A stretch of DNA of 64,000 bases from Asterias rubens (GCF_902459465.1 NC_047065.1:15043634-15107633), one strand, 5' to 3'. Positions 1-12,966 are shown, counted from the stretch's first letter. Numbers and translations: made by a program. Notes: generated by a model from the letters alone, not told the origin.

Positions 1-1550
1 AATTGTTAGTATCAAAATTTCTTGGTAATTTAACGAGCTCTGGATAACTGTTTATAGTATTAAACTTCAGAAACAATTGTTCACAGATTTGTATTTTTAT
101 GCAAAATGTGCGGATCACCAAGTGAGAATCTTTGATAATATTACCAAATGTAATGTGAAACTAATATCAGGGAGCGATTTCATCTAAAAACTATTATTGA
201 GTATTGAATGATGATTTTGATGAGTAGCGACCAATACCTTTTGTGTAGCATTTGGTGAAATTGTTCAGCGATTACAGCACATTTTTATTTCATAATTGTG
301 TTTGTTAAGTTGCAAAGTAATGGAGGGAATGTGAGACATTGGTTTAAGGAAATGTGTTTTTTGTAATCATAACTTTGCAAACAAACATGTCATTTGACAG
401 AACAACAGTTGTCAACTATTGAAATAAACAAAACAGATTTCACAGGGGGTCTTCTGAGACAACCAATGATTTAATATTTGTTTTACTCATCACCCACTGA
501 TCCTTGTCATTGGTCACAAATAAACTCAATATAGACAGGGATCTTGTCCATCCACACTCTCTGATAATAATATAAAAAAAATCTAAATAATGTGGAAGAC
601 TCTATGTAGACACTAACCATGTCTGCAGTGACACAACCCTCGTTAAGACTTAATTTACCAATCAGAAGTGTCCTATAATCGGGGATCGATTTCACAAAGC
701 AATAAAATTCATCCCAAGACAATTTGTCAGTTTAATCATGAACGTGATTTCTACTCCGACATCACAACTTTACTTAACAACTTTGATTGATTTGCAGTTA
801 AGATCAAACTTAACTCCTTGTGAAATTGGCCCCAGGACTTCTATATTAAGTTTTTGGAGCACTTTGGCAGTATACATGGTAAAAAAAAGGATGACACATG
901 ATGCATATTTACAGCAATCAATATTGACAAAGATCTGTGTGTAGGGTATATACTATTTACTAGTGTTAGACACAATTAATGGAATATCCTCTGATCAGAA
1001 TAATTGGAAGTTTATACCAAAGTTACCCAAAGTAACAGAAAGACAAAAGGTTCAATCATTTTGCTTTTAAAATCTTCCTTATTTATGCAAAGTCTGTGTA
1101 GATGTTGTTACAAAAACTCTTGAAGGCATTACCACTTGATAATGCTGTGAGTTTTCAATGTTAAAACACATTCCAACCAGTTATTTGCTAAGTTTGACCC
1201 TTTGTTATGGGAGTAAACCACAATTATTGTCAAACTTTACAGAAAACAGGAGGTTGAAAAATTAGTTTTCAGTCCAGATTTCTCCATCTGATCTATTTCA
1301 AGGAGGATGCATGAAGGGATGTGTTTATTAGTGAACAATAAGTTGAAAACCTCTTTCATCCAATAGTTGTTTTTACATGTATGTAACACCAAACCTGATG
1401 TTTGGGGTCATCCGTTACTACACATTACAAAGAGTTCAATTTCACAAACACATTTGAAAAAAATGGTTAGCAGGTTTATATTCTTATTAGCAATTGCTGC
1501 TTAACAACTTGAAATGAGACCTGACCCAAAGTGGATCAAAATGGATCAGC
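1..1550. other. No gene recognised
   Basis: Apart from the fold-back at 681-836, this AT-rich stretch shows no domain-bearing frame, tRNA or tandem array. Confidence 0.6.
681..836. mobile_element. Fold-back repeat with TTTCACAAAG / TTGTGAAATTGG ends
   Basis: The left end GATCGATTTCACAAAGC and the right end CCTTGTGAAATTGGCCCC are inverted. A related element is at 13985-14147, so this is a family. It carries no gene; the small frames on both strands here are artefacts. Confidence 0.5.
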
Positions 1551-1564
1551 AGCCGATGATTCAT

Positions 1565-1830
1565 TTCAGGACCCAATTTCATAGAGCTGCTTAAACAAAG
1601 AGCAGCTTAAACAAAAAGCAGCTTAGCCAAAACTACCAGCTTACCAGAGTAACCAGGCAAAGTACCAATCCACATGTACTGATTTTGACTGGTTTCCTGC
1701 TAACTTTTCTGCTCAAAGAAATTTAATGAAATTGAAATTCTGCAGCTCTTTCAAAAACTGAGCTGCTTAAGCACAAAGAGCAGCTGAGCCCAACAACATT
1801 ATGCTTACCAGAATAAACATTACCAGTAAA
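1565..1830. mobile_element. GCTGCTTAA fold-back repeat (two partial units)
   Basis: CCCAATTTCATAGAGCTGC, GAGCAGCTTAAAC and CTTACCAGAGTAACCAG are followed by TGACTGGTTTCCTGCTAAC and a second start GAGCTGCTTAAGCACAAAG. These blocks make up the commonest dispersed repeat of the window; complete copies end TATGAAATTGGGCC. Confidence 0.65.
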
Positions 1831-2454
1831 GACGCTATAACACATGTGCAATACTCATTTTTGTTACGTAGATAATGAATCTGCTTATGCAGTTCCATGA
1901 AGCTACACCTAGATCATACTTTGACAGTTTTCGTGCTAAACAAAAAAAGCCCCAGAATATTCATGTGTTTTCACCAGTCAGTTATAGTCAGCTATCTGTC
2001 TTAGACAGTCTTAGCTTAGTCAGTCATCAAGCCTGATTGCAATGAGCCATTCTTAGATAAGTCGGCGAAAAGTAATGAAATACGAACAAACACCCATTAC
2101 TTTAGCTTTGATTACAACTGGTCGGCATTATCCAATAATGCCAAACCATCCGTAACAACAATTAGTGATGGCCTGGAAAAACACCAAAGTAAGAATATGA
2201 GGCGACCAGCCTTTATCCAAGCACAGAAGTTGGCACTGAAGAGAAATTTGCGTAGAGATCTTTGCATCAAACAATCTAAAACTAACAAATGCAGCGCCAT
2301 CTTTAAAAACCATTATCAAATCTTTAATATAGACTGATTATATAGCAAGCTAAGAGCGGGCTTAACATTTAAGATTTAAGAATGGCTATAATTATAGACC
2401 GTACTATTGCAATCGATCTAAAACTAAAGACTGTCTAAGCTTGTCTCAAGTTAG

Positions 2455-3690
2455 CCGGCTATAGTGCATAGACTATAGTGCATGTGGGTCAAGATCCATA
2501 GTCATTGTTTAGCCTGTGGTGAACTTTAATGCTTAGAAGCATTGATTGTTAAGGGTCAAGTTATCTTGGCACAATTTCTGATGGGAGAGTCGCAGAATTC
2601 GGGTCAAGATCCATAGTCATATGTTATGCCTGCGGTGAACTTTAATGTTAATTAGAAGCATTGATTGTAAATGGTCATCTTGGCTCAAGTTCTGATGGCC
2701 GAATCTTAGGATGTGGATCAAGATTCACACTATTTACAATGAACACTTCTATTATGAATTAAGTTTATCAAAGGCATGACTATGACTATGGATCTTGACC
2801 TGCATTCTACGATTCAGCCATCAGAATTTGAGGCAAGAAAACTTGACCATTTACAATCACTGCCTCTAAGCATTAACAATCAGCAAAGGCTTAACTATGA
2901 CTATGGATCTTGACCCACATTCTCTGGCTCAAGTTCTAAAGGCTGAGTCATAGAATGTGGGTCAAAATCAAATGTTATAAGCAAGTGGTAAACTTGAATG
3001 TTAGAAGTGTTGGTTGTAAATTTTTAAGTTATCTTCCAGCTTTCGTGCTGGAAATAAAGCTAAATCGTTGTGCGTCAAGTTTAAACTATTTCCATTTCAA
3101 CTGCAGGGAAGGGTACCCTCTTTTATAAGCAGTGAAAACAAATAAACAAAATTAGCCTGAACACAATTTGGAGTTTCCAACTTTTTAAAGTACTGGTACT
3201 TTCTAGATATTTTGTTTTTGCATCAGATGTTTTGCTTAATCGACATCCCACTGAGAAAAGAGATATAGTAGTAAATTTTAAAATTTTTTACCTTTTTAAC
3301 TTTTAAAATTTATTTTTAATTTTTAAACGTTTTAAACTTTTTTAAATTAAAATTTTTTAAATGTAAGTTAACTTTTTTAACAAATAATGTTCAAATTTCA
3401 TTGATCTGCTTTCAGCACGCAAATATAATTAAGCACAATGAAATTATGCTTACCAGTCTAAGGGTACCAGCTAAAACAATCATGTCACATGGACCATGTG
3501 ACTAAAACACTATCGTTTTTGCCTCTCCTTTAAATGTGTTATTCAGTATTTTACTGCTTCAGCAGCTTTATGAAATTGGGCAATTGGTGTTTTTGTAGTT
3601 TTTATCAGAAATTTTAAAGATCTTTACATGAGTAATGAAACGTACTTCCTGTCTTAGAAGTTTTAATAGTAAATCATTTTCATTGTAAAT
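2455..3690 (+). repeat. Composite repeat, copy 1
   Basis: It begins with ~108-bp modules (GTGGGTCAAGATCCATAGTC to AAGTTATCTTGGC…TTCTGATGG) in the order two forward, two reverse, one forward, ending near 3030. A pyrimidine-rich ATCTTCCAGCTTTCGTGCTG segment follows, then an AT-only tract (3265-3385), then GATCTGCTTTCAGCA and a GCTGCTTAA-type fold-back (3428-3585). The same order recurs in copies 2 and 3. Confidence 0.85.
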
Positions 3691-3807
3691 GGCTAAGACC
3701 AATTAAGCATTCACTTCATTTTAGTGAAGTTAATAGCGATCTATTAGGGTAAGTAGTGATACCGGCAGATTTTCTACCTTCCGCCCAGGTAGTAGTTAAA
3801 AGGCAGG

Positions 3808-3966
3808 ACAGTTCTTTTCAGAACAGAGAAGTCTCCTGAAAATCTACTCTGTGATAGTAGAATAAATAGCAAGAACAAAATCTACCTTGCAAGTAGACAA
3901 AACACATGGTGTTACCACAAACCAAATAAATATTGATACCTCACCATGCAATGTCTCAAATCCCAT
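3808..3966 (+). repeat. Dispersed repeat, partner at 44480-44672
   Basis: It contains GACAGTTCTTTTCAGAAC, a short hairpin, followed by GCAAGTAGA, ACATGGTGTTACC and TATTGATACCTCACCA. The same order and spacing occur at 44480-44672. The two copies are about 80-85% identical by eye. The family is not known to me. Confidence 0.75.
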
Positions 3967-4209
3967 AGAAAATTTTTCTTTAACACATTAAAAGAGGATT
4001 GAAATGCCATGCCAAAGTATTTTCCCAAAAGCCTTTTTTGTACACCATCGACTTGTATGCATTATGTACTTCCATTGATCTCACTTGGATGGTTCTGGGT
4101 TCAACTTATGCTGAAGTTTCCTAATTTTACTTGGTAAAAAATCTTTATATGTTTTTCAGTTTTTATATTTTGTGCTTCAGCGACTTCCCTATGTGAAGCT
4201 ACTGCAATA

Positions 4210-4320
4210 CCTTTCAGCATTGATAGGCAATCTTGTTGGTGTAAGGTATGACATCTGCTCAACCATGCAGATTGTTGTGGGTTCGAGTCCCACCCAATTT
4301 GTCTATAAATGCTCTTAGGT
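4210..4320 (+). mobile_element. tRNA-like SINE remnant
   Basis: A box A-like TTGGTGTAAGG (about 4237-4247) precedes a perfect T-arm/box B GTGGGTTCGAGTCCCAC (about 4277-4293) at normal spacing. The acceptor stem does not pair, so this is a tRNA-derived retroposon remnant and not a working tRNA. Confidence 0.5.
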
Positions 4321-4445
4321 ATTATATAAGCATAGCTAGGTTCCTGAAGTACAAAACTTTCCACAAAATTGAATTGATTGAATCCAAGTAAAATGAAAAT
4401 TCAAAAGCACAATTTGTACCTCAAAGACGAACATAGTGTGCTTAA

Positions 4446-4715
4446 AAGTAATTAAGCACAATGAAATTATGCTTACCAGTCTAAGGGTACCAGCTAAAAC
4501 AATCATGTCACATGGACCATGTGACTAAAACACTATCGTTTTTGCCTCTCCTTGAAAAGTTGTTAGCAGTATTTTACTGCTTCAGCAGCTTTATGAAATT
4601 GGGCAATTGGTGTTTTTGTAGTTTTTATCAGAAATTTTAAAGATCTTTACATGAGTAATGAAACGTACTTCCTGTCTTAGTAGTTTTAATTGTAAATAAT
4701 TTTCATTGTAAATGG
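4446..4715 (+). repeat. Second copy of the 3' part of the composite repeat
   Basis: It is nearly identical to 3428-3690, from GCACAATGAAATTATGCTTA through CACTATCGTTTTTGCCTCTC to ACGTACTTCCTGTCTTAG. High identity over about 260 bp shows a recent local duplication of part of composite copy 1. Confidence 0.85.
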
Positions 4716-5489
4716 GTAATCATTATCTTGGCCCAATTTCTGATGGCAGAGTCATAGAATATGGGTCCAGATCCATGGTGTTAGTTTAGCATGACATTTT
4801 TTGGTCTTGGCAAAGTTAACCCCAGAATGTTCACATCTTTTTAGCCAAGTGAGGAGATTTCTTTCTTTCTATTGCGCTATGATCTTGATGGAATAGCACC
4901 TTATAAGTTTTAATTGTTACGTTATGTTAAGTTAACCCCTACTGATCCATCAATGAAAATAGCCTGCTATAAGAAACTTGCATATATTGATTCTGCAATA
5001 TCTTCTGCTGCATTTAACCATCAATAAGACTGTTTTATGTCAGACAAGCCATCGGGACATCTTCTCCATCTTCTTCAGGATGTTAGGCAAATGGAAGATA
5101 TATCTGCAAGACACGGACTGATGAAAGTATGTATAACCCGAGAAACATTCAAGGAAATGTAGCAAAATGGCATGCCAGCTTTTGTCCTGATCGTATGTTA
5201 CATTAGGAATCTCAGCCAGATGAAGGCAATCAGATTTAAAGCACAGTCCATCATACCCTGGGAACTGTCTCATCTTCATTGTAATCAAACCTGCTTGAAC
5301 TACTGAGGCATCAGTATCCACACCTTAAGCATAGATAGTCAGAAGATGCTGCCATCAGAGAGGGCATTTGTTTGAAGTAACGTCATATCATGTGAAGACA
5401 TTCCAGAAGTTTCTTGTTCTCAAAAGTTGTATCTTTGGTATGACAGGGTGCTAATCACAATGCATCTAACAAGTGGACACTCTAGATGG

Positions 5490-6975
5490 AAGTAGATGCA
5501 AGAACCGCACAAAATTTCCACCGAAATCGGTTGTTTATTTCATGAAGTTCAGTCACAGAGTGGATTGTATGTCATGTTTGATACTGATGGAGGACTGTCA
5601 TATCTAATAAAAACAGCAATGAACAACCAGGATACCAGTATGTGTTGATGATGAAATAACCATTGGAAACGAAAGTAATTTGAGACTACAGACTCAAGTA
5701 TATACGCAAGAACTTTATCATTGATACCAACATCAGTTGTTTATTTCATGAAGTCCAATCACAGAGTGGATTGTGTGTCATGTACCATGTTTTGTGCTGA
5801 TGGAGGAAAGTCATATGTAATGTAGTTTCAGAGCAACAAGGACACCAATGTTGATGATGAAATAGTCAAGGGAAACATTTACATTGGAAACACTTATAGG
5901 AAACAATTATAGATGTAGATGCAAGAACTGGATATTTGCCATCAACGACGTTGTTTATTTCATGAAGTCCAGTCACAGAGTGGTCTGTATGTCATGTTTG
6001 ATACTGGTGGAGGACTGTCATATCTAATGTAGCTCAAGAGCAATACTGAGCAACCAGGATACCAATAAGAGCTAATGGTGAAATAGTCAAGGGAAACATA
6101 GTGGAGACTCCAGACTGAAGTATAGATGCAAGAACTGCATAGTTGACACCTACATGGGTTGTTTATTTCATGAAGTCCAGTCACAGAGTGGATTGTATGT
6201 CATGTTTGATACTGATGGAGGAATGTCATATCTAATGTTGTTTCTAGAGCATTAATGAGCAACCAGGATACCAATAAGAGCTAATGGTGAAATAGTCAAG
6301 GGAAACATAGTGGAGACTCCAGACTGAAGTATAGATGCAAGAACTGCATAGTTGACACCTACATGGGTTGTTTATTTCATGAAGTCCAGTCACAGAGTGG
6401 ATTGTATGTCATGTTTGATACTGATGGAGGACTGTCATATCTAATGTTGTTTCTAGAGCATTAATGAGCAACCAGGATACCAATAAGAGCTAATGGTGAA
6501 ATAGTCAAGGGAAACATAGTGGAGACTCCAGACTGAAGTATAGATGCATGAACTGCATAGTTGACACCTACATGGGTTGTTTATTTCATGAAGTCCAGTC
6601 ACAGAGTGGTCTGTATGTCATGTTTGAATGGAGGACTGTCATATCATTGAGGAATAAATTATGTAGTTTCAGAGCAACAAGGATACCAATTATTGTTGAT
6701 GGTGACATAGTCAGGGAAAATTAAAGATGCAATAACTGCATATAGCCACCATTGTCAGTTGTTTATTTCATGAAGTCCAGTCACAGAGTGGATTGTATGT
6801 CATGTTTAATACTGATGGAAGACTGTCAACCCCATATCTTACTGCATAGTTGACACCTACATGGGTCGTTTATTTCATGTGGAATCCATGCGTCACAGAC
6901 TATGTCATGTTTGATACCGATGGAGGACTGTCAGTTCTAATGTAGTTCAAGAGCAATCATGAGCGACCAATATGT
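5490..6975 (+). repeat. ~208-bp tandem satellite, 7-8 units
   Basis: The string TTGTTTATTTCATGAAGT recurs at 5531, 5737, 5951, 6159, 6368, 6577 and 6759, and a decayed copy begins near 6867. The commonest spacing is 206-214 bp. The 6159 and 6368 units are nearly identical, while outer units are diverged and shortened (182 and about 108 bp). This is the pattern of unequal exchange with decay at the edges. No coding capacity is conserved. Confidence 0.93.
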
Positions 6976-7164
6976 GTTAAATTTTTTATTTTTAACTTAA
7001 AAAAAAACCATTATAACTTTTTAAACTGTTTTTAACTGTTTAACTTTTGAAAATGTTCAATCTGGGCCTAATGTTACAGATCGGCTTTAAGCATATCACA
7101 ATTTTTGTAAGTGATTAACTTTTAAAAACTGTCCATGAAGCATACCATGTATGGTGGTACAACT

Positions 7165-8520
7165 TGTGCAACACCTAGAGAGAATGTGGGTCAAGATCCA
7201 TAGTGAAAATTAAACCTGTGGTCAACTTTAGTGCTTAGAAGCATTGATTGTTAATGGTGAAGTTTTCTTGCCTCAAACTCTGATGTTGGAATTGTAGAAT
7301 GTTGGTCAAGATCCATAGTCATAGTTAAGCCTGTGGTGAACTTTAATGTTAATAGAATCGTTGATTGTAAATGGCCATCTTGGCTCAAGTTCTGATGGCC
7401 GAATCTTAGGATGTGGGTCAAGATCCACACCATTTACAATGAACGCTTCTTTAACTTAAAGTTCATCACAGGCATGACTATGACTATAGATCTTGACCTG
7501 CATTCTACGATTAAGCCATCAGAATTTGAGGCAAGAAAACTTGACCATTTACAATCATTGCTTCTAAGTATTAACAATCACCAAAGGCTTAACTATGACT
7601 ATGGATCTTGACCCACGTTCTCGGGCTCAATTTCTAATGGCAGAGTCATAGAATGTGGGTCAAAATCCAATGTCATAATCAATAGATGCAACTTGAATGC
7701 TTAGAAACGTTGATTGTAAGATGTCAAGTTATCTTCCAGCTTTGGAGCTGAAGTAGCTAAATCATTTGGTGTCCCTCAGATGCACGTGTGTGACGCAATG
7801 TCTTTAATAAGTGAGTACTTTAGACAAATTAAAAATAAACAACTGTTCCCATTTCAACTGCAGAGAAGGGTACCACCTTTTAACAAAAATTGAATTTGAA
7901 AATAGTAAAACAAGCAAACAAAATTTTCCCTGAACACACTAGACTAAACACACACTGTGTATTTTGTTCTAATATCAGATTTGCTTAATCAGCATCCTAC
8001 TGGAATAGAGAACAATAATAGTAGACTTTAATTTTTTTAAATGTTTTTAACATTTTTTACTTTTTAGAATGTAAAAATTGTGTTGATCTGCTTTCAGCAG
8101 CAAAAGTACTTGATTGAAATTTACTTACCAGACTAAGGGTACCAGCAAAAAATTCACATCACATTGACCATCTGTGACTGGTGTATTGATCAGAGAAAAA
8201 TACGAAATAACTAATGTTTATCTGCATTTTGTTCTCAAGTAGCTAAGCACAATGAAATGGTGCTTACCAGACTATAAGGTTAGTTGCCGTATAGGCATGT
8301 CACTTGGACCATGTGACTGGTGTGCTGTAATTTTGCCCTTTCTAAAAATGGGTTAATCAGTATTTTAATGCTTAAGCAGTGTTATGAAATTTGGAAACTG
8401 GTGTTCCTGGGGGTTTTTTGTCAGTAATTTGTAAGATTTTTGGATTGGTCATGAGGAGGTTGAAGTGAAACTTCCTGTCTTAAAAGTTTTCATTGTAAAT
8501 AACCTTCATTGTAAATGGCA
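7165..8520 (+). repeat. Composite repeat, copy 2
   Basis: It has the same module order as copy 1: 108-bp modules (two forward, two reverse, one forward), the ATCTTCCAGCTTTGGAGCTG segment at about 7731, an AT-tract near 8025-8070, GATCTGCTTTCAGCA at 8085, and a fold-back with GGTACCAGC. Frames at 7251-7611 are module artefacts. Confidence 0.85.
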
Positions 8521-9890
8521 CAGTTATCTTGGCTCAAGTTCTGATGTTGGTCAGATTTAGATATAGAAAGGTTAAGCCTGTGGTGAACTTTAATGCTAAG
8601 AAGCGTTGGTTGTAGATAGACAAGTTATCTTAGCTCACAAGTTGTAATGGCAGATTCATAGAATGTGGGTCAAGATCCATAGTCATAGTTTAGACTGTGC
8701 TGAACTTTAATGCTTAGAAGGGTTAATTTGTATGGTCCAAGTTATTTTGGCTCAAGTCTGATGGTTGAATCTTAGAACGTTGGTCAATCCATAGTCATAT
8801 TTAAGCATGTGGTAAACTTTAATGTTAAAAGAAGTGTTGATTGTAAATGGTCATCTTGGCTCAAGTTCTGATGGCCGAATTTTAGGATGTGGGTCAAGGT
8901 CCACACAATTTACAATTGACGCTTCTATTAAGATTAAAGTTCACACACAGGCTTAGCTATGACTATGGATCTTGGCCCGCATTCTACAATTCAGCCACCA
9001 GAATTTGAGCCAAGAAAACTTGACCGTTTAAAATTAACTCTTTGAATCATTAAAATTCACCACATGCTTAACTATGACTATGGATCTTGACCAAAATTCT
9101 CTGGCTCAAGTTCTGATGGCTGTGTCATAGAATGTGGGTCAAAATCCAATGTTATAAGCAAGTGGTGAACTTGAGTGCTTAGATGATTTGATTGTAAATT
9201 GTCACTAGCTTTCTTCCAGCTTTGGAGCTGGAAGTAGCTAAATCAATGGTTTGCCTCAGATGCATGTGTGTGACGCAATGTCGTAAGAGATTACTATTAA
9301 TGGAAAAAGGATTGTAAAGGAGCTCACACTTTTACAAATAAGTTTCAACTATTTCCATTTCCACTGTAGGGAAGAGTACCCTCTTTTAAAGAATAAACTG
9401 AAGATGAAAATAGAAATAAGCAAACAAAATTAGCTTGAACTCACTTTGGAATTCTAACCTGTTGAAGTACTTTTGCTAGATATTTTGTTCTAGCATCAGA
9501 TGTTTTGCTTAATTAGCATCCTACTGGAGAAAAGAAAATAGAAGTAGAGTTTCAATTCTTAAAGTGTTTTAACCTGTTTAACTTTTCATTGATCTGCTTT
9601 CAGCATGCAAAAGTGTTTATAAGCACAATGAAATTATGCTTACCAAACTTAGGGTACCAGCAAAAAAACATTTGAACCATGTGGAACTGGAACTTGGTCA
9701 TAATCATTTGCCTTTCCTTAAATGTGTTAAGCAGTATTTTAATGCTTCAGCAGCTATATGAAATTGGGCAATTGGTGTTTCTGTTGTTTTTATCAGTAAC
9801 TTTAAGATTTTAGATGGGTAATGAGAAGGTTGGAGTGAAACTCCCTGTCCTACAAGTTTTATTTGTAGATAATATTCATTGTAAATGGCT
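8520..9890 (+). repeat. Composite repeat, copy 3
   Basis: It follows copy 2 directly. The TTCCAGCTTTGGAGCTGGAA segment lies at about 9224 and GATCTGCTTTCAGCA at about 9590, both about 1.5 kb after their partners in copy 2. Reverse modules lie at about 8900-9100. Confidence 0.85.
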
Positions 9891-10400
9891 TAGGTATCTT
9901 GGCTCAAGTTCCTATTGCAGATTCACATATAGAATGTTAAGCCTGTGGTGAACTTTAGTGCTCAGAAGCAAGGAGTGTAAATGGACAAGTGAACTTGGCT
10001 CACAAGTTCTAATGGCTTATTATTCATAGAATTCAGGTCAAGATCTGTAGTCAGAGTTAAGTCTGTGGTGAACTTTATTACTCAGAATAGTCGATTGAAA
10101 GTGGTCAAGTTATCATGGCACTTAACTCATCTCGGCACTGAACTCAACGGACTCGCAATCTGATGTCTGAGTCTTATGTGGGATCCAGATCCGTTGTCGT
10201 AGTTAGTTGGCAAACTTTGATGAAAGAATTTTTAGCAGCATTTATTGTAAGGTGTAAGATATCTTGGCACTAGACTCAAGTTCTGATGGCCGAGTCATAG
10301 AATGTGGGTTGAGAACCATAATCATAGTTGTTGTGAACTACAGTTTAGAATGTATAATAGCCAAGTCATCTGAGCATTGGAACTAATGTACGTATGTACG
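9890..10400 (+). repeat. Composite repeat, partial copy 4
   Basis: Only degenerate 108-bp modules remain (GTCAAGATCTGTAGTCAGAG, GTTCTGATGGCCGAGTCATA and similar). The array then stops near 10380 and unique sequence begins. Confidence 0.65.
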
Positions 10401-12580
10401 AGTTGTCAAAATGTTAGTTTAAACACAGACAGTGATGTAGCTAGGGGGGTGGGGGCAAGGGGTGAGGACATGTGCCACATAATTTGTTGTTTTATTTTAT
10501 AATCTGAGGTTTATTGTGGGGTGGGGGGGGGGTGGTTAAAGTTTGTGACATGGCATCATCCTCTCATCTTGCCCCCAGGCGCCACGAACCCTATCTGCTT
10601 CACTGGATGCATCTATATACACAACTTAGACAAATGTACGCAATGACAACATGTTTAAAGTTTACTTGTACACATTTAGTGACAATGCTTTGTACTTTCA
10701 AGGTGTCGATGGTTGTACATCTGCCTAGTGTGCATATATGGAACTTCTATATAAAATTTGCTTGCTACCTTGGACTTCATGTGTGTACAGCCCCTGGTCG
10801 TAGTTAAAGACTGGTTTATTGGTTGACAAGGATATTTATCCAACACTGATGATCGTCAACATCCTCTGTGACTACTCACTGTGCCTCAGCGATCAACTAT
10901 TTTTTGTTTATGAACATCTGTCAAATCGCTTGTCGGACTACAAAATGGATGGACGTACAGGTCAGATTCAAAACACTGATTCTCGGATGTTGTTGACCAC
11001 ATGGTTTGTGTGGAAGTTCTCCGTTTCTATTGTCAAAGACAAATGGTATCCTCAGTCATAGTTCAAAACAAAACTTCAGAGAGGACAACCTTGATGTACA
11101 CGTATGAGCTTCTTCATCTTAGGAGACTTGAATGAGGCAATGGTGCTTGTGAATCAATACTCACTGTGTGGGGAAACAGCACTGTCTCTACCAAGCTTCT
11201 CCCAGTAGTTGACTGGATTACTGCTCATAAGATGCTACCTCTTTCTTCAGATGATGCTATCTCTGATAGTAAGATGCTGACTCTCTCTCTTCATCATCGT
11301 GATCATGTTGCTGTGCAGTGGTGCTTTTGAATCTGTTTAAAGCACTGTTTTGGGGTGACAGCCTTTTATAAGTTTACAAAGTTTTCACTTAAAAGCAAGT
11401 TGTTTTTAAAAGCCCGGAATCCTTCAATATCCTCTAAATAGTCATGTCATTGGAAATTTGTATACAGATACATAAAATTATGTGCGTTGTTTTGCATGTA
11501 CTTTAATTTTGATAAATTGTACACTAGACATTGCACACAGTGCATGATGCATTTCCTGCCTTAAAGTAATTAGACAACTTTTGTGCTCATATTGTTTTAA
11601 TTGCCTTAAATTTTTGAATGCCCTCAATTCTCAAAAATCCTCCACTAAAAGCTACATGGAAATTTGAAGATTTGGGAGGCTGAGAGTATTCAAATTGATA
11701 CAGCAACTCTAAAGGTTTTCTACTTGTGTAATGTGATATGCCATTCATAATGTTCAATGTATTTCTTGGGAATTTTTCTTTTTTTGAAAGAAAATTATCT
11801 TCTTGTGAAGATGCCTTTCTACAACGTGAAATGCTTAGTTCTCTAGTCCGTGTCCATATTGAGTGGCGTTAATATAGATCGTCGGCGTCGTTATGCTCGA
11901 GTGGCGTTAAAATAGATGGACGTCGTCATTATGCTCGGTTTCGCACTAATTCGTAATAGCCGGGGCTGCGTTTAACTTTGTTATCTATTCTCTGTTGTGC
12001 TTCAAGGCAATTTTTTTGCACTTGTATTATACAGGTTAAGTTGTTTCTGCCTTGCATCATCTACCAAACAAGATTTTGCATAATGATGTTTATAGCTGTT
12101 CAAAATTAGGTAAAGGAATTACTTTTTTAATTAGGTAATAGAATTACTTTTTAAATCAGTTTAATACAGAAAAGCAATTGATCTTGATTGTCATTGTGCA
12201 TGTATTCTCAAACTGAGACTTTAAAGAACACTACTCACTGCTTACTGCTCGTAATATTGCTGCTTGAACTTTGTCTGGGTATAGGAACACAAGCCACATT
12301 TGTTTTCTTCATCATATGTTTTCTTCATCAACTGTGATTTTCAGAACTTGATAGATCTGTTGTCACAAGAAGTCATGTTTCAGCTTTGCTTCATAAGCCC
12401 CCCCCCCCTCCTTGGTGTTCGATAATGTGCATATTGTAACAACTTTAGTTTTTCATTTAGTATAAGGCCCATCTATGCATACAATTATTATGCATTAATT
12501 CATTCATTCATTCATTCATTCTTATTTCAAGCACAAAGCTGAGTTATGAGGCATTATACAAGGTAGACATATTTAAACAA
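10400..12580. other. Intergenic; G-tract and one 38-bp direct duplication
   Basis: A GTGGGG(G)n tract lies at 10515-10537. GAGTGGCGTTAAWATAGAT followed by CGTC and TTATGCTC occurs twice in tandem (11861-11898 and 11899-11936). An (ATTC)n tract lies at 12498-12522. Frames at 10514 and 10819 show no recognisable domain. Confidence 0.6.
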
Positions 12581-12581
12581 A

Positions 12582-12966
12582 TTAAAGGCAGTGGACATTA
12601 TTGGTATAATTACTCAAAATAATTATTAGCATAAAATCTTTCTTGGTGACGAGTAATGTGGAGAGGTTGATGGTATAAAACATTGTGAGAAACGACTCCC
12701 TCTGAAGTGCCATAGTTTTTGAGAAAGAAGTAATTTTCCACGAATTTGATTTCGGGACCTCAGATTTAGAACTTGAGGTCTCGTAATCAACCATCTAAAC
12801 GCACACAGCTTTGTGTGACGGGTGTTTTTTCCTTTCATTATTATCTTGCAAGTTTGATGACAGATTGAGCTCAAATTTTCACAGGTTTGTTATTTTATGC
12901 ATATGTTGCGACACCAACTGTGAAAGCTTGTCTTTGACAATTACCAACAGTGTCCACTGCCTTTAA
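12582..12966 (+). mobile_element. TTAA-flanked MITE (family 1)
   Basis: TTAAAGGCAGTGGACATTA at the left and AGTGTCCACTGCCTTTAA at the right form terminal inverted repeats sitting on TTAA. It has no transposase. It is the same family as 27483, 29046, 46337, 47350 and 54094. Confidence 0.8.

Noticed and set aside
4237..4293. tRNA gene
   Set aside because: The T-arm and box A are present, but the acceptor stem does not pair; better read as a SINE remnant. The same applies to 44050-44160, 49050-49142 and 37931.
5040..5321. 93-codon minus-strand frame
   Set aside because: No recognisable motif; the region lies between repeats and lacks a promoter or splice support.
10514..11061. Two small plus-strand frames (97 and 80 codons)
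   Set aside because: No domain, no splice context, and the first begins in a G-tract.
12582..12874. Frames of 70 and 82 codons on the minus strand
   Set aside because: They are part of the TTAA MITE; similar frames occur in its other copies at 27499, 29126 and 47446, so they travel with the repeat.
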